A stretch of DNA of 59,654 nt from Kitasatospora griseola (GTDB taxonomy: Bacteria > Actinomycetota > Actinomycetes > Streptomycetales > Streptomycetaceae). The translations under genes were made by a program, and so were the position numbers. Position 1 is the stretch's first letter. Every line of letters begins with the position of its first letter. Location of the stretch: contig NZ_BMRI01000005.1 in NCBI RefSeq assembly GCF_014648555.1, forward strand, positions 35,038-94,691. Reading direction: 5' to 3'. Positions 30,229 through 38,622 of this stretch are shown here, one piece after another. The notes under the pieces were generated by a model, which saw only the letters and a list, made by a program, of their open reading frames with translations, had not been told where the DNA came from and did not search any database.

Positions 30229-31787
30229 CCGCCGCCGCCCTCGCCGGCGACCAGTGGGCCGACCTGCAGGGCGCGGCCCTGCTCGGCACCGACCGCCGTC
30301 CGCTGCCCGAACCCGGCACGCCGCTCGCCGAGTCCGTGGACCGTACCGACCCGGCCACCGCGCTGCTCGACCTGGCCGCCCTCGCCGCGGTCCGCCGCCG
30401 GGCCGGCGCGCTGCCCACGCCCGCCGTGGACGCCCCCGCGCCCGCCCCGGACGACACCCGCCCGGCACTGCCCGAACCCGCCGCCCGCCGGCTCGCCGTA
30501 CTGCTCGGCACCCGCGGCGGCCACGGCTCCACCGCCAACCTGGCCGAGCTGCTCCCGCAGTGGCTGGCCGCGGCCCGCGCGCGCGGCTACCGGCCGCCGC
30601 CCGCGCTCGTCCCGGCGCTGCTGGACACCGCCCGGGCCCGTTCCGAGCTGCGCGGCGACGCCGTCACCCTGGCCGGCCCGCTCGGCCGCTGGCTGGCCCC
30701 GCAGAACCCCGACTGGCGGTACGTCACCCGGACCGCCGCCGACCACGACGACCTCGACCGGCCCGGCGAACTCCTCTGGCAGGAAGGCCTGTTCGCCGAA
30801 CGCGTCACCCACCTGACCCGGCTGCGCCGGACCGACCCGGCGGCCGGCCTGGCCCTGCTCGCCTCCACCTGGCCGACCGAGCGGGCCGAGGACCGGGTGC
30901 TGTTCCTCGACGCGCTGCAGGACGGACTGTCCGGCGCCGACGAGGAGTTCCTGGAGGCCGCGCTCGGCGACCGTTCCAAGAACGTCCGCGCCACCGCCGC
31001 CGAACTGCTCTCCACGCTGCCCGGCTCGGCGCTCGCCGCCCGGATGGCCGACCGCGCCCGCGCGGCCGTCCGGTTCGCGGACGGCCGGCTGCACGTCACC
31101 CCGCCGGACGCCTGCGACGCCGCCATGCAGCGCGACGGCATACCCGTCAAGTCGCCCACCGGGCGCGGCGAACGGGCCTGGTGGTTCGGCGAGGTCGCGG
31201 CCGCCGCCCCGCTCGCGCTGTGGACCGCCGACACCGGGCTGACCCCGGACCGGCTGCTCGCCGTGCCCACCGTGGACGCGGACGGCGGCGGCGGCGCGGA
31301 GTGGGCCGAGGACCTGCGCGAGGCGTGGGCCCGCGCCGCCGTCCGCCAGCAGAACGCCGACTGGGCGCGGGCGCTGCTCGGCGCCCCGCCCCGGCCCGGC
31401 CGGGAGAGCCGCACCCCGGGCGCGCCCGCGAAGCTGCTCGCCGTCCTGTCGCCCGCCGAACGCGCCGCCTGGACGGCCGCGTTCGTGCAGACCCACGGCC
31501 TCGGCGACGCCTTCCAGCTGCTCGGCGCCTGCGCCACCCCGTGGACGCCGCCGCTGTCGACCGCCGTGGTCGCCGCCCTCAAGCGGGCCGCGGAGCTCGG
31601 CTCGTACCCGTGGAGCCACAGCGGCGTCCTCGGCATGACCGAGCGCGCCCTCGCCCCGGAGACCGCGCCGGCGGTCGAGGCGCTGGCCGCCGACACCTCC
31701 CCCGACACCGCCTGGTCCGACACCTTCACCCGGCTCGCCGGCACCCTGCGGTTCCGGCAGGCGATGCTCGGCGAACTCGCCGGGTAG
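30225..31787 (+). CDS. DUF5691 family protein
   Basis: A 520-residue soluble protein with no signal peptide or membrane helix. The composition is helical and repetitive, rich in alanine and leucine (for example VLFLDALQDGLSGADEEFLEAALGDRSKNVRATAAELL), which suggests HEAT-like helical repeats near residues 220-275. The N-terminal WADLQGAALLGTDRRPLP block is a family landmark. DUF5691 genes usually follow a SWIM gene, as here. It may be a scaffold or adaptor for the SWIM protein or the MoxR/VWA partners. It ends 36 bases before a strong bidirectional terminator. Confidence 0.82.
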   Translation: MTAAALAGDQWADLQGAALLGTDRRPLPEPGTPLAESVDRTDPATALLDLAALAAVRRRAGALPTPAVDAPAPAPDDTRPALPEPAARRLAVLLGTRGGHGSTANLAELLPQWLAAARARGYRPPPALVPALLDTARARSELRGDAVTLAGPLGRWLAPQNPDWRYVTRTAADHDDLDRPGELLWQEGLFAERVTHLTRLRRTDPAAGLALLASTWPTERAEDRVLFLDALQDGLSGADEEFLEAALGDRSKNVRATAAELLSTLPGSALAARMADRARAAVRFADGRLHVTPPDACDAAMQRDGIPVKSPTGRGERAWWFGEVAAAAPLALWTADTGLTPDRLLAVPTVDADGGGGAEWAEDLREAWARAAVRQQNADWARALLGAPPRPGRESRTPGAPAKLLAVLSPAERAAWTAAFVQTHGLGDAFQLLGACATPWTPPLSTAVVAALKRAAELGSYPWSHSGVLGMTERALAPETAPAVEALAADTSPDTAWSDTFTRLAGTLRFRQAMLGELAG

Positions 31788-31823
31788 CGAACGGGGGGCG
31801 AACGGGGGCCCGACAGCACAGCA

Positions 31824-31860
31824 CAGCGGCCCCGGGCGAGTCCGTCGCCCGGGGCCGCTG
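31824..31860. terminator. Perfect 16-bp bidirectional terminator
   Basis: Exact 16-base arms (31824-31839 and 31845-31860) flank a GTCCG loop. It sits between the convergent DUF5691 gene and the icmB-like gene and can serve both. Confidence 0.88.
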
Positions 31861-31868
31861 CGGCACGA

Positions 31869-32276
31869 TCAACTGGCGGTGCGCAGGTTCGCCTCGACCC
31901 AGCTCACCACGTCCTGGGTGGAGGTGCCGGGGGTGAAGATGTCGGCGACGCCCAGCGACTTCAGCTCCGCGATGTCCGCGTCCGGGATGATCCCGCCGCA
32001 GAAGACCTTGATGTCGGCCGCGTCGCGCTCCTTGAGCAGCTCGATCACCTTCGCGCAGAGCGTCATGTGCGCGCCCGACAGGATGGACAGGCCGATGCCG
32101 TCCGCGTCCTCCTGGATCGCCGTGTCGACGATCTGCTCGGGCGTCTGGTGCAGGCCGGTGTAGATGACCTCCATGCCCGCGTCGCGCAGCGCCCGCGCGA
32201 TGACCTTGGCGCCCCGGTCGTGCCCGTCGAGACCGGGCTTGGCGACCACTACTCGGATCGGCCCTGACACAACCAT
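31869..32276 (-). CDS. icmB: Cobalamin-binding small subunit, isobutyryl-CoA mutase-like
   Basis: A 135-residue protein consisting only of a B12-binding domain. DGHDRG (D17-G22) is the DxHxxG motif whose histidine coordinates cobalt, followed by the SILSGAH and FCGGIIP contacts. It closely matches my recollection of Streptomyces IcmB, the small subunit of isobutyryl-CoA mutase that interconverts isobutyryl- and n-butyryl-CoA. ATG 32276 has an ideal AGGAGG six bases upstream; a longer frame starting at 32306 would include that site. The catalytic large subunit IcmA is not in the window, and in streptomycetes it is usually encoded elsewhere. Another mutase partner is possible. Confidence 0.85.
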   Translation of the reverse strand: MVVSGPIRVVVAKPGLDGHDRGAKVIARALRDAGMEVIYTGLHQTPEQIVDTAIQEDADGIGLSILSGAHMTLCAKVIELLKERDAADIKVFCGGIIPDADIAELKSLGVADIFTPGTSTQDVVSWVEANLRTAS

Positions 32277-32330
32277 GACTGCCTCCTGGACCACGTCGTC
32301 CACCACCCGGCCGACCTCGTCGCGGGGGCG

Positions 32331-32348
32331 TGTTAACCACTTTTAACA
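32331..32348. promoter_or_regulatory. AT-rich palindrome upstream of icmB
   Basis: TGTTAA-N6-TTAACA is a perfect dyad of 6-base arms in an otherwise GC-rich region, 55 bases before the icmB start. It has the size and symmetry of a dimeric repressor site such as those of TetR- or GntR-type regulators. No regulator gene is adjacent. Confidence 0.5.
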
Positions 32349-32478
32349 GATCTGAGGGGAGGGTAGCGGCCCGGCAGGGCCGCCGTCCTTTCCCGCCGGT
32401 CAAGAGGAGGGGAAAATCACAGCCCACCCCGCCTGCCGGCCCCGGCCGCCGTCGCGCCACGCCTGCTGAAATGCACGC

Positions 32479-32508
32479 TTTGTCCGCTCTGTCGACGCCC
32501 CGCTACAG
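32479..32508 (+). promoter_or_regulatory. Promoter of the M23 peptidase gene
   Basis: TTGTCC (32479-32484) and TACAGT (32503-32508) are separated by 18 bases, a good match to the main vegetative promoter consensus. Transcription would start near 32515, about 35-45 bases before the coding region. Confidence 0.55.
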
Positions 32509-32558
32509 TCTCGACCGCGTCCTCCCGTACGTCCCCGAGCCGCCGCGAGGTGACAGCC

Positions 32559-33269
32559 GTGGTCCCCAGCAGCCGTGCCGCCGCCCGTGCCGAGCGCCGG
32601 GCCCGGGCCCGCAGCGCCACCAGGACGGCGGTGCTGGCGGTCGCGCTGCCCTCGGTGGCGGCGCTGGGCGTGTTCGCGGCCGCCGTCGCCTCCGCGCACC
32701 CGCCGCCGCACCGGCCGCCGAGCGCCGCCCCGCTCCCCGGCGGGCCGGACCGGCAGGCCGCCGCCCGGCCGGAGCTCCCCGACCGCGCCGACCGGACGGG
32801 CCGTCAGCCCGCCGACCTGACGGCCGAATCGGCGGCCCGTCGGGCCGAGGAGGAGCAGGCGGCCGCGTCGGCCCGGCGCTTCTCGCTGCCGGTGGCCCGG
32901 CCCGGCCTGAGCGCGGTGTTCGGCGAGCCCGGCGCGCACTGGTCCGCGCGGCACACCGGCATCGACTTCCCGGTGTCGTCCGGCACCCCGGTGCTGGCCG
33001 TCACCGACGGCGCCGTCGGCACCCAGTGGCACCCGGCGTACGGCCGGCTGGCGACGGTCACCGCGCCCGACGGCACCCGCACCCTGTACGGGCACCTGCG
33101 CGCGTACCGGATCCTGCGCGGCCCGGTCCGGGCCGGCGAGGTGATCGGCTGGTCCGGCAGCACCGGCAACAGCACCGGGCCGCACCTGCACTTCGAGGTG
33201 CGGCCCGACGGCGAGACCCCCGTCGACCCGGTGCCGTGGCTGCTGGACCGCGGCCTCGACCCCCGCTGA
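32559..33269 (+). CDS. M23 family metallopeptidase (secreted or membrane-anchored)
   Basis: Peptidoglycan peptidase of the lysostaphin/LytM type. An N-terminal basic stretch (RAAARAERRARARSATR) precedes one hydrophobic segment (AVLAVALPSVAALGVFAAAVASA), giving a signal peptide or anchor, then a short proline-rich linker and a short alanine-rich charged helix. The catalytic domain starts near residue 105, with zinc ligands in RHTGIDFPV (HxxxD) and HLHFEV (HxH). I prefer GTG 32559 because GAGGT lies seven bases upstream; GTG 32550 is in frame three codons earlier and possible. Its stop is only 17 bases from the convergent pcrA stop. Confidence 0.88.
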   Translation: MVPSSRAAARAERRARARSATRTAVLAVALPSVAALGVFAAAVASAHPPPHRPPSAAPLPGGPDRQAAARPELPDRADRTGRQPADLTAESAARRAEEEQAAASARRFSLPVARPGLSAVFGEPGAHWSARHTGIDFPVSSGTPVLAVTDGAVGTQWHPAYGRLATVTAPDGTRTLYGHLRAYRILRGPVRAGEVIGWSGSTGNSTGPHLHFEVRPDGETPVDPVPWLLDRGLDPR

Positions 33270-33286
33270 GGCCGGGGCCGGTCGGG

Positions 33287-35938
33287 TCAGAGCTTCTCGA
33301 CCGGGGCGTAGCGCAGCAGCAGTTCCTTGCGCCCGGCGGTGCCGAAGTCGACGGTGGCACGGGCCTTGTCGCCGACGCCCTGGGTGGCGACCACGGTGCC
33401 CAGGCCGAAGCTGTCGTGGCTGACCCGGTCGCCGACGGCGAGCGCCACCACCTCCCGGTCGACCACGGTGCGCGCCGACTTGCCCCAGCCGGCCTTCGGC
33501 GAGGCGCTCGCCGAGAAGCCGCTGCCGCCGCTGCTGCTGCGCCCGCCCGACGACGAGGAGGACGACGAGGACGAGGAGAAGCGGGAGGCGGGCACGGCGG
33601 CCGCGCCGGTGCGCTTCCACTCGATCAGGTTCTCCGGGATCTCCTCCAGGAACCGGGACGCCGGGTTGTACGACGGCTGCCCCCAGGCGCTGCGCAGCAC
33701 CGACCTGGTCAGGAAGAGCCGCTGCCGGGCCCGGGTGAGGCCGACGTAGGCGAGGCGCCGCTCCTCCTCCAGTTCCTTGACCTGGTTCAGCGCCCGCATG
33801 TGCGGGAAGATCCCGTCCTCCATGCCGGTGAGGAAGACCACCGGGAACTCCAGGCCCTTGGCGGTGTGCAGGGTCATCATCGTGATGACGCCCGCGCCGG
33901 CCCCGTCCTCGTCGGCATCCGGGATCTGGTCGGAGTCGGCGACCAGCGCGACCCGCTCCAGGAAGTCCGCCAGCGAGCCGACCGGCGGGCCCTCGTCGCC
34001 CTCGGGCCGCTCCCCCGGGTCCTTCTCGTACTCCAGCGCCACGGACGCGAGCTCCTGGAGGTTCTCCACCCGGGTCTCGTCCTGCGGGTCGGTGGACGCC
34101 TGGAGTTCGGCCAGGTAACCGGTCTCCTCCAGGACGGCCTCCAGCACCGCGGCCGGCCCGGCCCCGGACTCGACCACCTGGCGCAGCCCGGCCATCAGGT
34201 CGTTGAACTTCTTGACCGCGTTGGCGGAGCGCGCCGCCATCCCGTACGCCTCGTCGACCCGGCGCAGCGCCTGCGCGAAGGAGATCCGCTCGCGCGAGGA
34301 GAGCGCGTCGATCATCGCCTCGGCGCGTTCGCCGATGCCGCGCTTGGGCACGTTGAGGATCCGGCGCAGCGGCACGGTGTCCTCCGGGTTGGACAGCACC
34401 CGCAGGTACGCGAGGACGTCCTTGACCTCCTTGCGCTCGTAGAAGCGCACCCCGCCGACCACCTTGTACGGCAGGCCGACCCGGATGAACACCTCCTCGA
34501 ACACCCGGGACTGCGCGTTGGTGCGGTAGAAGATCGCCACGTCGCCGGGGCGGGCGTGGCCGGCGTCGGTGAGCCGGTCGATCTCGTCGGCGATGAACTG
34601 GGCCTCGCCGTGCTCGTCGTCGGCGACGTAGCCGACCACCTGCTCGCCCTGGTCGCCGGCCGTCCACAGGTTCTTCTTGCGGCGGTTGGTGTTCCGCTCG
34701 ATCACCGAGTTCGCGGCGGTCAGGATGGTCTGGGTGGAGCGGTAGTTCTGCTCCAGCAGGATCGTCGTCGCGTTCGGGTAGTCCTCCTCGAACGCGAGGA
34801 TGTTGCGGATCGTCGCGCCGCGGAAGGCGTAGATCGACTGGTCGGCGTCACCGACCACGCACAGCTCGGCGGGCGCGATCTGCGCCAGCCTGGCCTCCGT
34901 CGGGTCGACGAAGTCGCCGTCCGCGGTCATCCGCGGGGCGTGCGCGGCCGAGCCGCCGGACAGCTCCCGCACCAGCGTGTACTGGGCGTGGTTGGTGTCC
35001 TGGTACTCGTCGACCAGGATGTGGCGGAACCTGCGCCGGTAGTGCTCGGCGACGTCCGGGAACGCCTGCAGCAGGTTGACGGTGGTCATGATGATGTCGT
35101 CGAAGTCCAGCGCGTTGGCCTCGCGCAGGCGCCGCTGGTAGAGGAAGTACGCCTCGGCGAGCTTCTTCTCCATCGGGTTCGCGGCCTGGTCGGCGTACGT
35201 CTCCTCGTCGATCAGCTCGTTCTTGAGGTTGCTGACCTTCGCGGTGAACGACTTCGGCGGGAACTGCTTGGGGTCGAGGTCCAGGTCCCGGCAGACCAGC
35301 GCCATCAGGCGCTGCGAGTCCGCCGAGTCGTAGATCGAGAAGCTGGAACTCATGCCCAGCAGCTTCGCCTCGCGGCGCAGGATCCGGACGCACGCGCTGT
35401 GGAACGTCGACACCCACATCGCCTTGGCGCGCGGGCCGACCAGCGCCTCCACGCGTTCGCGCATCTCGCCGGCGGCCTTGTTGGTGAAGGTGATCGCCAG
35501 GATCTCGCCGGGCTGCACGCCCCGCGCGGCCAGCAGGTACGCGATCCGGTGGGTCAGCACCCGGGTCTTGCCGGAGCCCGCGCCGGCCACGATCAGCAGC
35601 GGCGAGCCGTGGTGCAGCACCGCCTCGCGCTGCGGGTCGTTCATGCCCTCCAGCAGCTGCGCCGGGTCCACCACGGTGCGCGCCGCGCCGTTGCGGTGCC
35701 AGGCGTCGCGCTCGGCCTCGGCGGCGTGGTCGGTGGCGAACAGCCCGTCCGGGATGTCCTCCTCCGCGCCGTACCCGGGGTCGTACGGCGGCTCGTCGTA
35801 CGGTTCGTCCGCGGGCGGCGCCTCCTCGTCGGACCACGACGTCAGGGGCGGCTGCTGCACCGCGCCGGGGCGGCGGCTCGACCCGACGGCAGGACGCTCG
35901 AAGCCGGGGAGCGGGAGGTCATCGAAGAGGCTAGTCAT
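33287..35938 (-). CDS. pcrA: ATP-dependent DNA helicase PcrA/UvrD
   Basis: SF1A helicase of 883 residues acting in nucleotide excision repair and replication-fork clearance. After an acidic, disordered N-terminus of about 95 residues come the Q-motif (LLEGMNDPQREAVLH), Walker A AGAGSGKT (118-126), DEYQDTN (Walker B), VGDADQSIYAFRGA and NYRSTQTIL. The 2A/2B region contains LPYKVVGGVRFYERKEVKD, and motif V/VI reads TLHTAKGLEFPVVFLTGMEDG and EERRLAYVGLTRAR. Near residue 785 a run of about ten serines interrupts the C-terminal tail, which ends in a Tudor-like region (VGDRVSHDSFGLGTVVA). A KOW-like tail is usual in PcrA. It is monocistronic here. Confidence 0.95.
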   Translation of the reverse strand: MTSLFDDLPLPGFERPAVGSSRRPGAVQQPPLTSWSDEEAPPADEPYDEPPYDPGYGAEEDIPDGLFATDHAAEAERDAWHRNGAARTVVDPAQLLEGMNDPQREAVLHHGSPLLIVAGAGSGKTRVLTHRIAYLLAARGVQPGEILAITFTNKAAGEMRERVEALVGPRAKAMWVSTFHSACVRILRREAKLLGMSSSFSIYDSADSQRLMALVCRDLDLDPKQFPPKSFTAKVSNLKNELIDEETYADQAANPMEKKLAEAYFLYQRRLREANALDFDDIIMTTVNLLQAFPDVAEHYRRRFRHILVDEYQDTNHAQYTLVRELSGGSAAHAPRMTADGDFVDPTEARLAQIAPAELCVVGDADQSIYAFRGATIRNILAFEEDYPNATTILLEQNYRSTQTILTAANSVIERNTNRRKKNLWTAGDQGEQVVGYVADDEHGEAQFIADEIDRLTDAGHARPGDVAIFYRTNAQSRVFEEVFIRVGLPYKVVGGVRFYERKEVKDVLAYLRVLSNPEDTVPLRRILNVPKRGIGERAEAMIDALSSRERISFAQALRRVDEAYGMAARSANAVKKFNDLMAGLRQVVESGAGPAAVLEAVLEETGYLAELQASTDPQDETRVENLQELASVALEYEKDPGERPEGDEGPPVGSLADFLERVALVADSDQIPDADEDGAGAGVITMMTLHTAKGLEFPVVFLTGMEDGIFPHMRALNQVKELEEERRLAYVGLTRARQRLFLTRSVLRSAWGQPSYNPASRFLEEIPENLIEWKRTGAAAVPASRFSSSSSSSSSSGGRSSSGGSGFSASASPKAGWGKSARTVVDREVVALAVGDRVSHDSFGLGTVVATQGVGDKARATVDFGTAGRKELLLRYAPVEKL

Positions 35939-35971
35939 GGCCCTTCGAGTCTATGGCCCTGCACCGACAAG

Positions 35972-36000
35972 CCCGGCCGGTTCCGTCGGAACCGGCCGGG
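35972..36000 (-). terminator. Hairpin after the acyltransferase gene
   Basis: Exact 13-base arms (35972-35984 and 35988-36000) with a 3-base loop begin six bases past the acyltransferase stop. The hairpin lies in the 68-base gap before the pcrA start, so it separates the envelope cluster from pcrA. Confidence 0.8.
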
Positions 36001-36006
36001 CCGGGG

Positions 36007-37266
36007 TCAGGACTCGGCGCCGACGGCCTGCCGCTCGCGGGCCGCCTCCTCGGCGGCGAGCCTGGCCTTCTTCTCGCGCTTGGCCAGCGCCTCCCGGGCG
36101 TCGATGCCGCGCATCCGCTCGAAGGACTTCTCCAGACCGCGGTTGAGCAGCTTCGATCCGGGCTTCTCTATGTACCGGTTCACCAGCCACGAGGCGACCA
36201 GCATGCCGCCGATCACGATCCCGGCCTCGGCGTACGGCCCGACCTTGCCCTGCAGGTGGACCAGGAACCACCAGCCGATCACCTGGTGCAGCAGGTACAG
36301 CGGGTAGGTCATCGCGCCGAGCACCGTCAGCCAGGGCCACTTGACCCAGCGGAACCAGCCGAGCGCGGTGCCCGCGACCACGACGAACGCCAGGGTCATC
36401 AGGATCAGCAGCTTGGTGTAGGACAGCGTGTCGCCGGAGAAGGCCTGGTAGTCCGACATGATCTTGTGCAGCTTGTTCTGGGCGAGCAGCCAGGAGAACC
36501 CGACGATCCCCCACAGCAGCAGGTCCTGCCCGTACCGGTACATCAGGTACATCGCGATGCCGGCGACGAAGAACGACGAGTAGTCGGGGAAGAAGATCAG
36601 GTCCAGGAACGGCAGTCCGGAGGCGGTGGTGAGCACCGACGCGAAGGTCCACATCGCACAGAACGCGACCACCCGCTTGTACGTCAGCCCGAACGCGACC
36701 ACCAGGCCGAACAGCACGTAGAAGCGCAGCTCGATCCAGAGCGTCCAGTACACCGGGTCGACGTCCCAGACGCCCTCGCCCTTCTGAACCATCGTCAGGT
36801 TGGTCAGCACGTCCGAGTACCGGAACAGCTTGCCGTTCCACATCCAGTTCGGACGGGCGTACAGGATCAGTGCGCCGGCCACCAGCACCCCGAACCAGTA
36901 CGCCGGGAACAGCCGGACCACCCGGGAGCGGAAGAACGCCCCGGAGGTCTTGCCCCAGCAGGACATGCAGATCACGAACCCGCTGATCAGGAAGAACAGC
37001 TCGACGCCGATCCAGCTGTACTTCCCGATGTCGTGCAGGACGGGTATCACGTCCGAGGTACGGCCGCCCCACACGTCCTTCGGCCAGCCCTGGTAGCCCG
37101 CGTAGTGCCAGAGCACGACACCCAGCGCGGCCAGCAGCCGCAGCAGGTCGAGCAGGTACAGCCGGGGCCGGGGGGCCGTTCCGGGGAGCGGCCGACCCGG
37201 CCCGTCACCTGCGGCGGGAGCGGGCCCGCGCAGCCTCGGCGGCACCACGCTCTGGTCGTAGGACAT
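36007..37266 (-). CDS. Acyltransferase 3 family (OafA/YrhL-like) membrane protein
   Basis: Integral-membrane O-acyltransferase of 419 residues with about ten helices. The catalytic histidine is H54 in LLAALGVVLWHYAG, and the conserved WIGVELFFLISGFVICMSCWG block follows (with FFLISGFV typical of the family). A basic cytoplasmic C-terminus (KREKKARLAAEEAARERQ) ends the protein. The family transfers acetyl or other acyl groups to glycans or lipids. I start it at ATG 37266, as the upstream codons are GC-rich and unlike the family. It lies 96 bases after the PIG-V-like gene, so it may be read through or have its own promoter. It is a paralog of the gene at 38619. Confidence 0.88.
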   Translation of the reverse strand: MSYDQSVVPPRLRGPAPAAGDGPGRPLPGTAPRPRLYLLDLLRLLAALGVVLWHYAGYQGWPKDVWGGRTSDVIPVLHDIGKYSWIGVELFFLISGFVICMSCWGKTSGAFFRSRVVRLFPAYWFGVLVAGALILYARPNWMWNGKLFRYSDVLTNLTMVQKGEGVWDVDPVYWTLWIELRFYVLFGLVVAFGLTYKRVVAFCAMWTFASVLTTASGLPFLDLIFFPDYSSFFVAGIAMYLMYRYGQDLLLWGIVGFSWLLAQNKLHKIMSDYQAFSGDTLSYTKLLILMTLAFVVVAGTALGWFRWVKWPWLTVLGAMTYPLYLLHQVIGWWFLVHLQGKVGPYAEAGIVIGGMLVASWLVNRYIEKPGSKLLNRGLEKSFERMRGIDAREALAKREKKARLAAEEAARERQAVGAES

Positions 37267-37362
37267 CGAAGGGACTCTTTCCGCAGCAGGGATTCCGGCA
37301 CGGGAAAGGAGCACCGTGCGCGGACAACAACGTCGGGGCACAGAGGCCTGATCGGCCGCCGG

Positions 37363-38622
37363 TCAGGGCGAGTAGACGCTCTCGAACACCAGGAACACGC
37401 CGTAGAAGCCCGAACAGACAACGGCTGACGATAGCAGCACCCAGAGCGACACCCGGGAACGGATGCGCGACAGTCCGGCGGCCACCGGGAGCAGCAGCAC
37501 GAACGCCGGCAGCAGGAACCGGGCGCGCGGTGCGTAGTAGGCGCCGTCACCGAGCGCGATCACCAGCATCATGCCGCCGAACACCAGCAGCGGGAGCGGC
37601 TGGCGCTGTTCGACGGCCAGCAGGAACAGCACCACCGAGGCGACCACGATGCCGACCATCACGACCTGGTCGAGGGTGGTCCCCTTGCTGTCCGGGTGCA
37701 GGATCATGCCGCTCATCCAGGAGAGCGTGCCCCGGCCGAAGTCGAAGTGGGTGCCCCAGGCCAGCTGGACGTCGAAGTAGCCGCGCCAGGTGCCGCGCTG
37801 CCAGCCGACGTACGCGAGGTAGCCGAACCAGCCCGCCGGGGCGAGCGCGGTGCCCAGCAGGACCCGCCAGACCACCGGGCGGTCGGCGCCGTTGCGCCGG
37901 CCGCGCCAGAACTGCACCAGTTCGACCGCCGCGGTGATGCCGACGGCGGCCGCCACGGCCAGTCCGCTGGGACGGGTCAGGCAGGCCATGCAGCTCAGCG
38001 CGCCGGCCCAGATCCAGTTCCGGCGCAGCAGCGCGTACAGCGACCAGGCGGCCCAGGCGGTGAAGACCGGCTCGGAGTACGCCATGCTCTCCACCGCGCC
38101 GTGCGGCAGCGCCCCCCAGAGCACCACCGCGATCAGCGCGATCCGCGGCCGGTAGACGTGCGCGACGACGGCGAAGATGCCCGCGGCCGCCACCAGCGAG
38201 AAGAACCAGGCGACCAGCAGGGCGGCGTGCCCGGCGGTGATCGGCAGCACGGCGTGCACCGCGCGGATCGCCATCGGGTAGAACGGGAAGAACGCCCGCG
38301 ACGAGTAGGGGACGCCGTTGGCGTAGCCGTCGATGCCCAGGTCGTCGCTGTACCCGTGGACGGCGATCATCTGGTAGTACGGCGCGTCCCACAGGGTGGC
38401 GAGGCGCGTCAGCGTGGAGTTGCTGACCCCGGGCAGGTCGGACTTGGGGTGCAGCCACATCGCCAGCAGACCGAAGGCCCGCACGGCGGTGTAGGCCAGC
38501 AGCGCTGGCGCCATCGGCCGCAGGAACCGCAGCGGCCGACGCAGCAGCGAGCGGTTCAGCCCGGTCGCCCCGCCCCCCTGTTCCTCGGGCGCCAGCGACG
38601 CCCGGGTGGTGTCGGTGCTCAT
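37363..38622 (-). CDS. PIG-V-like mannosyltransferase (GT-C membrane protein)
   Basis: Integral-membrane protein of 419 residues with about ten helices. LWDAPYYQMIAVHGYSDD (near 78-95) is the extracytoplasmic loop with the catalytic aspartate typical of PIG-V/GT-C enzymes, FFPFYPMAIR follows, and TRPSGLAVA is another family block. It likely uses a polyprenyl-phosphate mannose donor outside the membrane. Its ATG overlaps the stop of the upstream acyltransferase (ATGA). It sits between two acyltransferase paralogs, which suggests a shared glycolipid or polysaccharide that is both glycosylated and acylated. Confidence 0.82.
   Translation of the reverse strand: MSTDTTRASLAPEEQGGGATGLNRSLLRRPLRFLRPMAPALLAYTAVRAFGLLAMWLHPKSDLPGVSNSTLTRLATLWDAPYYQMIAVHGYSDDLGIDGYANGVPYSSRAFFPFYPMAIRAVHAVLPITAGHAALLVAWFFSLVAAAGIFAVVAHVYRPRIALIAVVLWGALPHGAVESMAYSEPVFTAWAAWSLYALLRRNWIWAGALSCMACLTRPSGLAVAAAVGITAAVELVQFWRGRRNGADRPVVWRVLLGTALAPAGWFGYLAYVGWQRGTWRGYFDVQLAWGTHFDFGRGTLSWMSGMILHPDSKGTTLDQVVMVGIVVASVVLFLLAVEQRQPLPLLVFGGMMLVIALGDGAYYAPRARFLLPAFVLLLPVAAGLSRIRSRVSLWVLLSSAVVCSGFYGVFLVFESVYSP

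Noticed and set aside
32349..32549. Possible c-di-AMP (ydaO-type) riboswitch before the M23 peptidase, as seen before some actinobacterial wall hydrolases
   Set aside because: I could not find the conserved ydaO segments, and a promoter at 32479-32508 leaves too short a leader.
32330..36307. 1325-codon plus-strand frame antisense to pcrA
   Set aside because: Antisense to a complete helicase gene; composition is typical of a GC-driven mirror frame.
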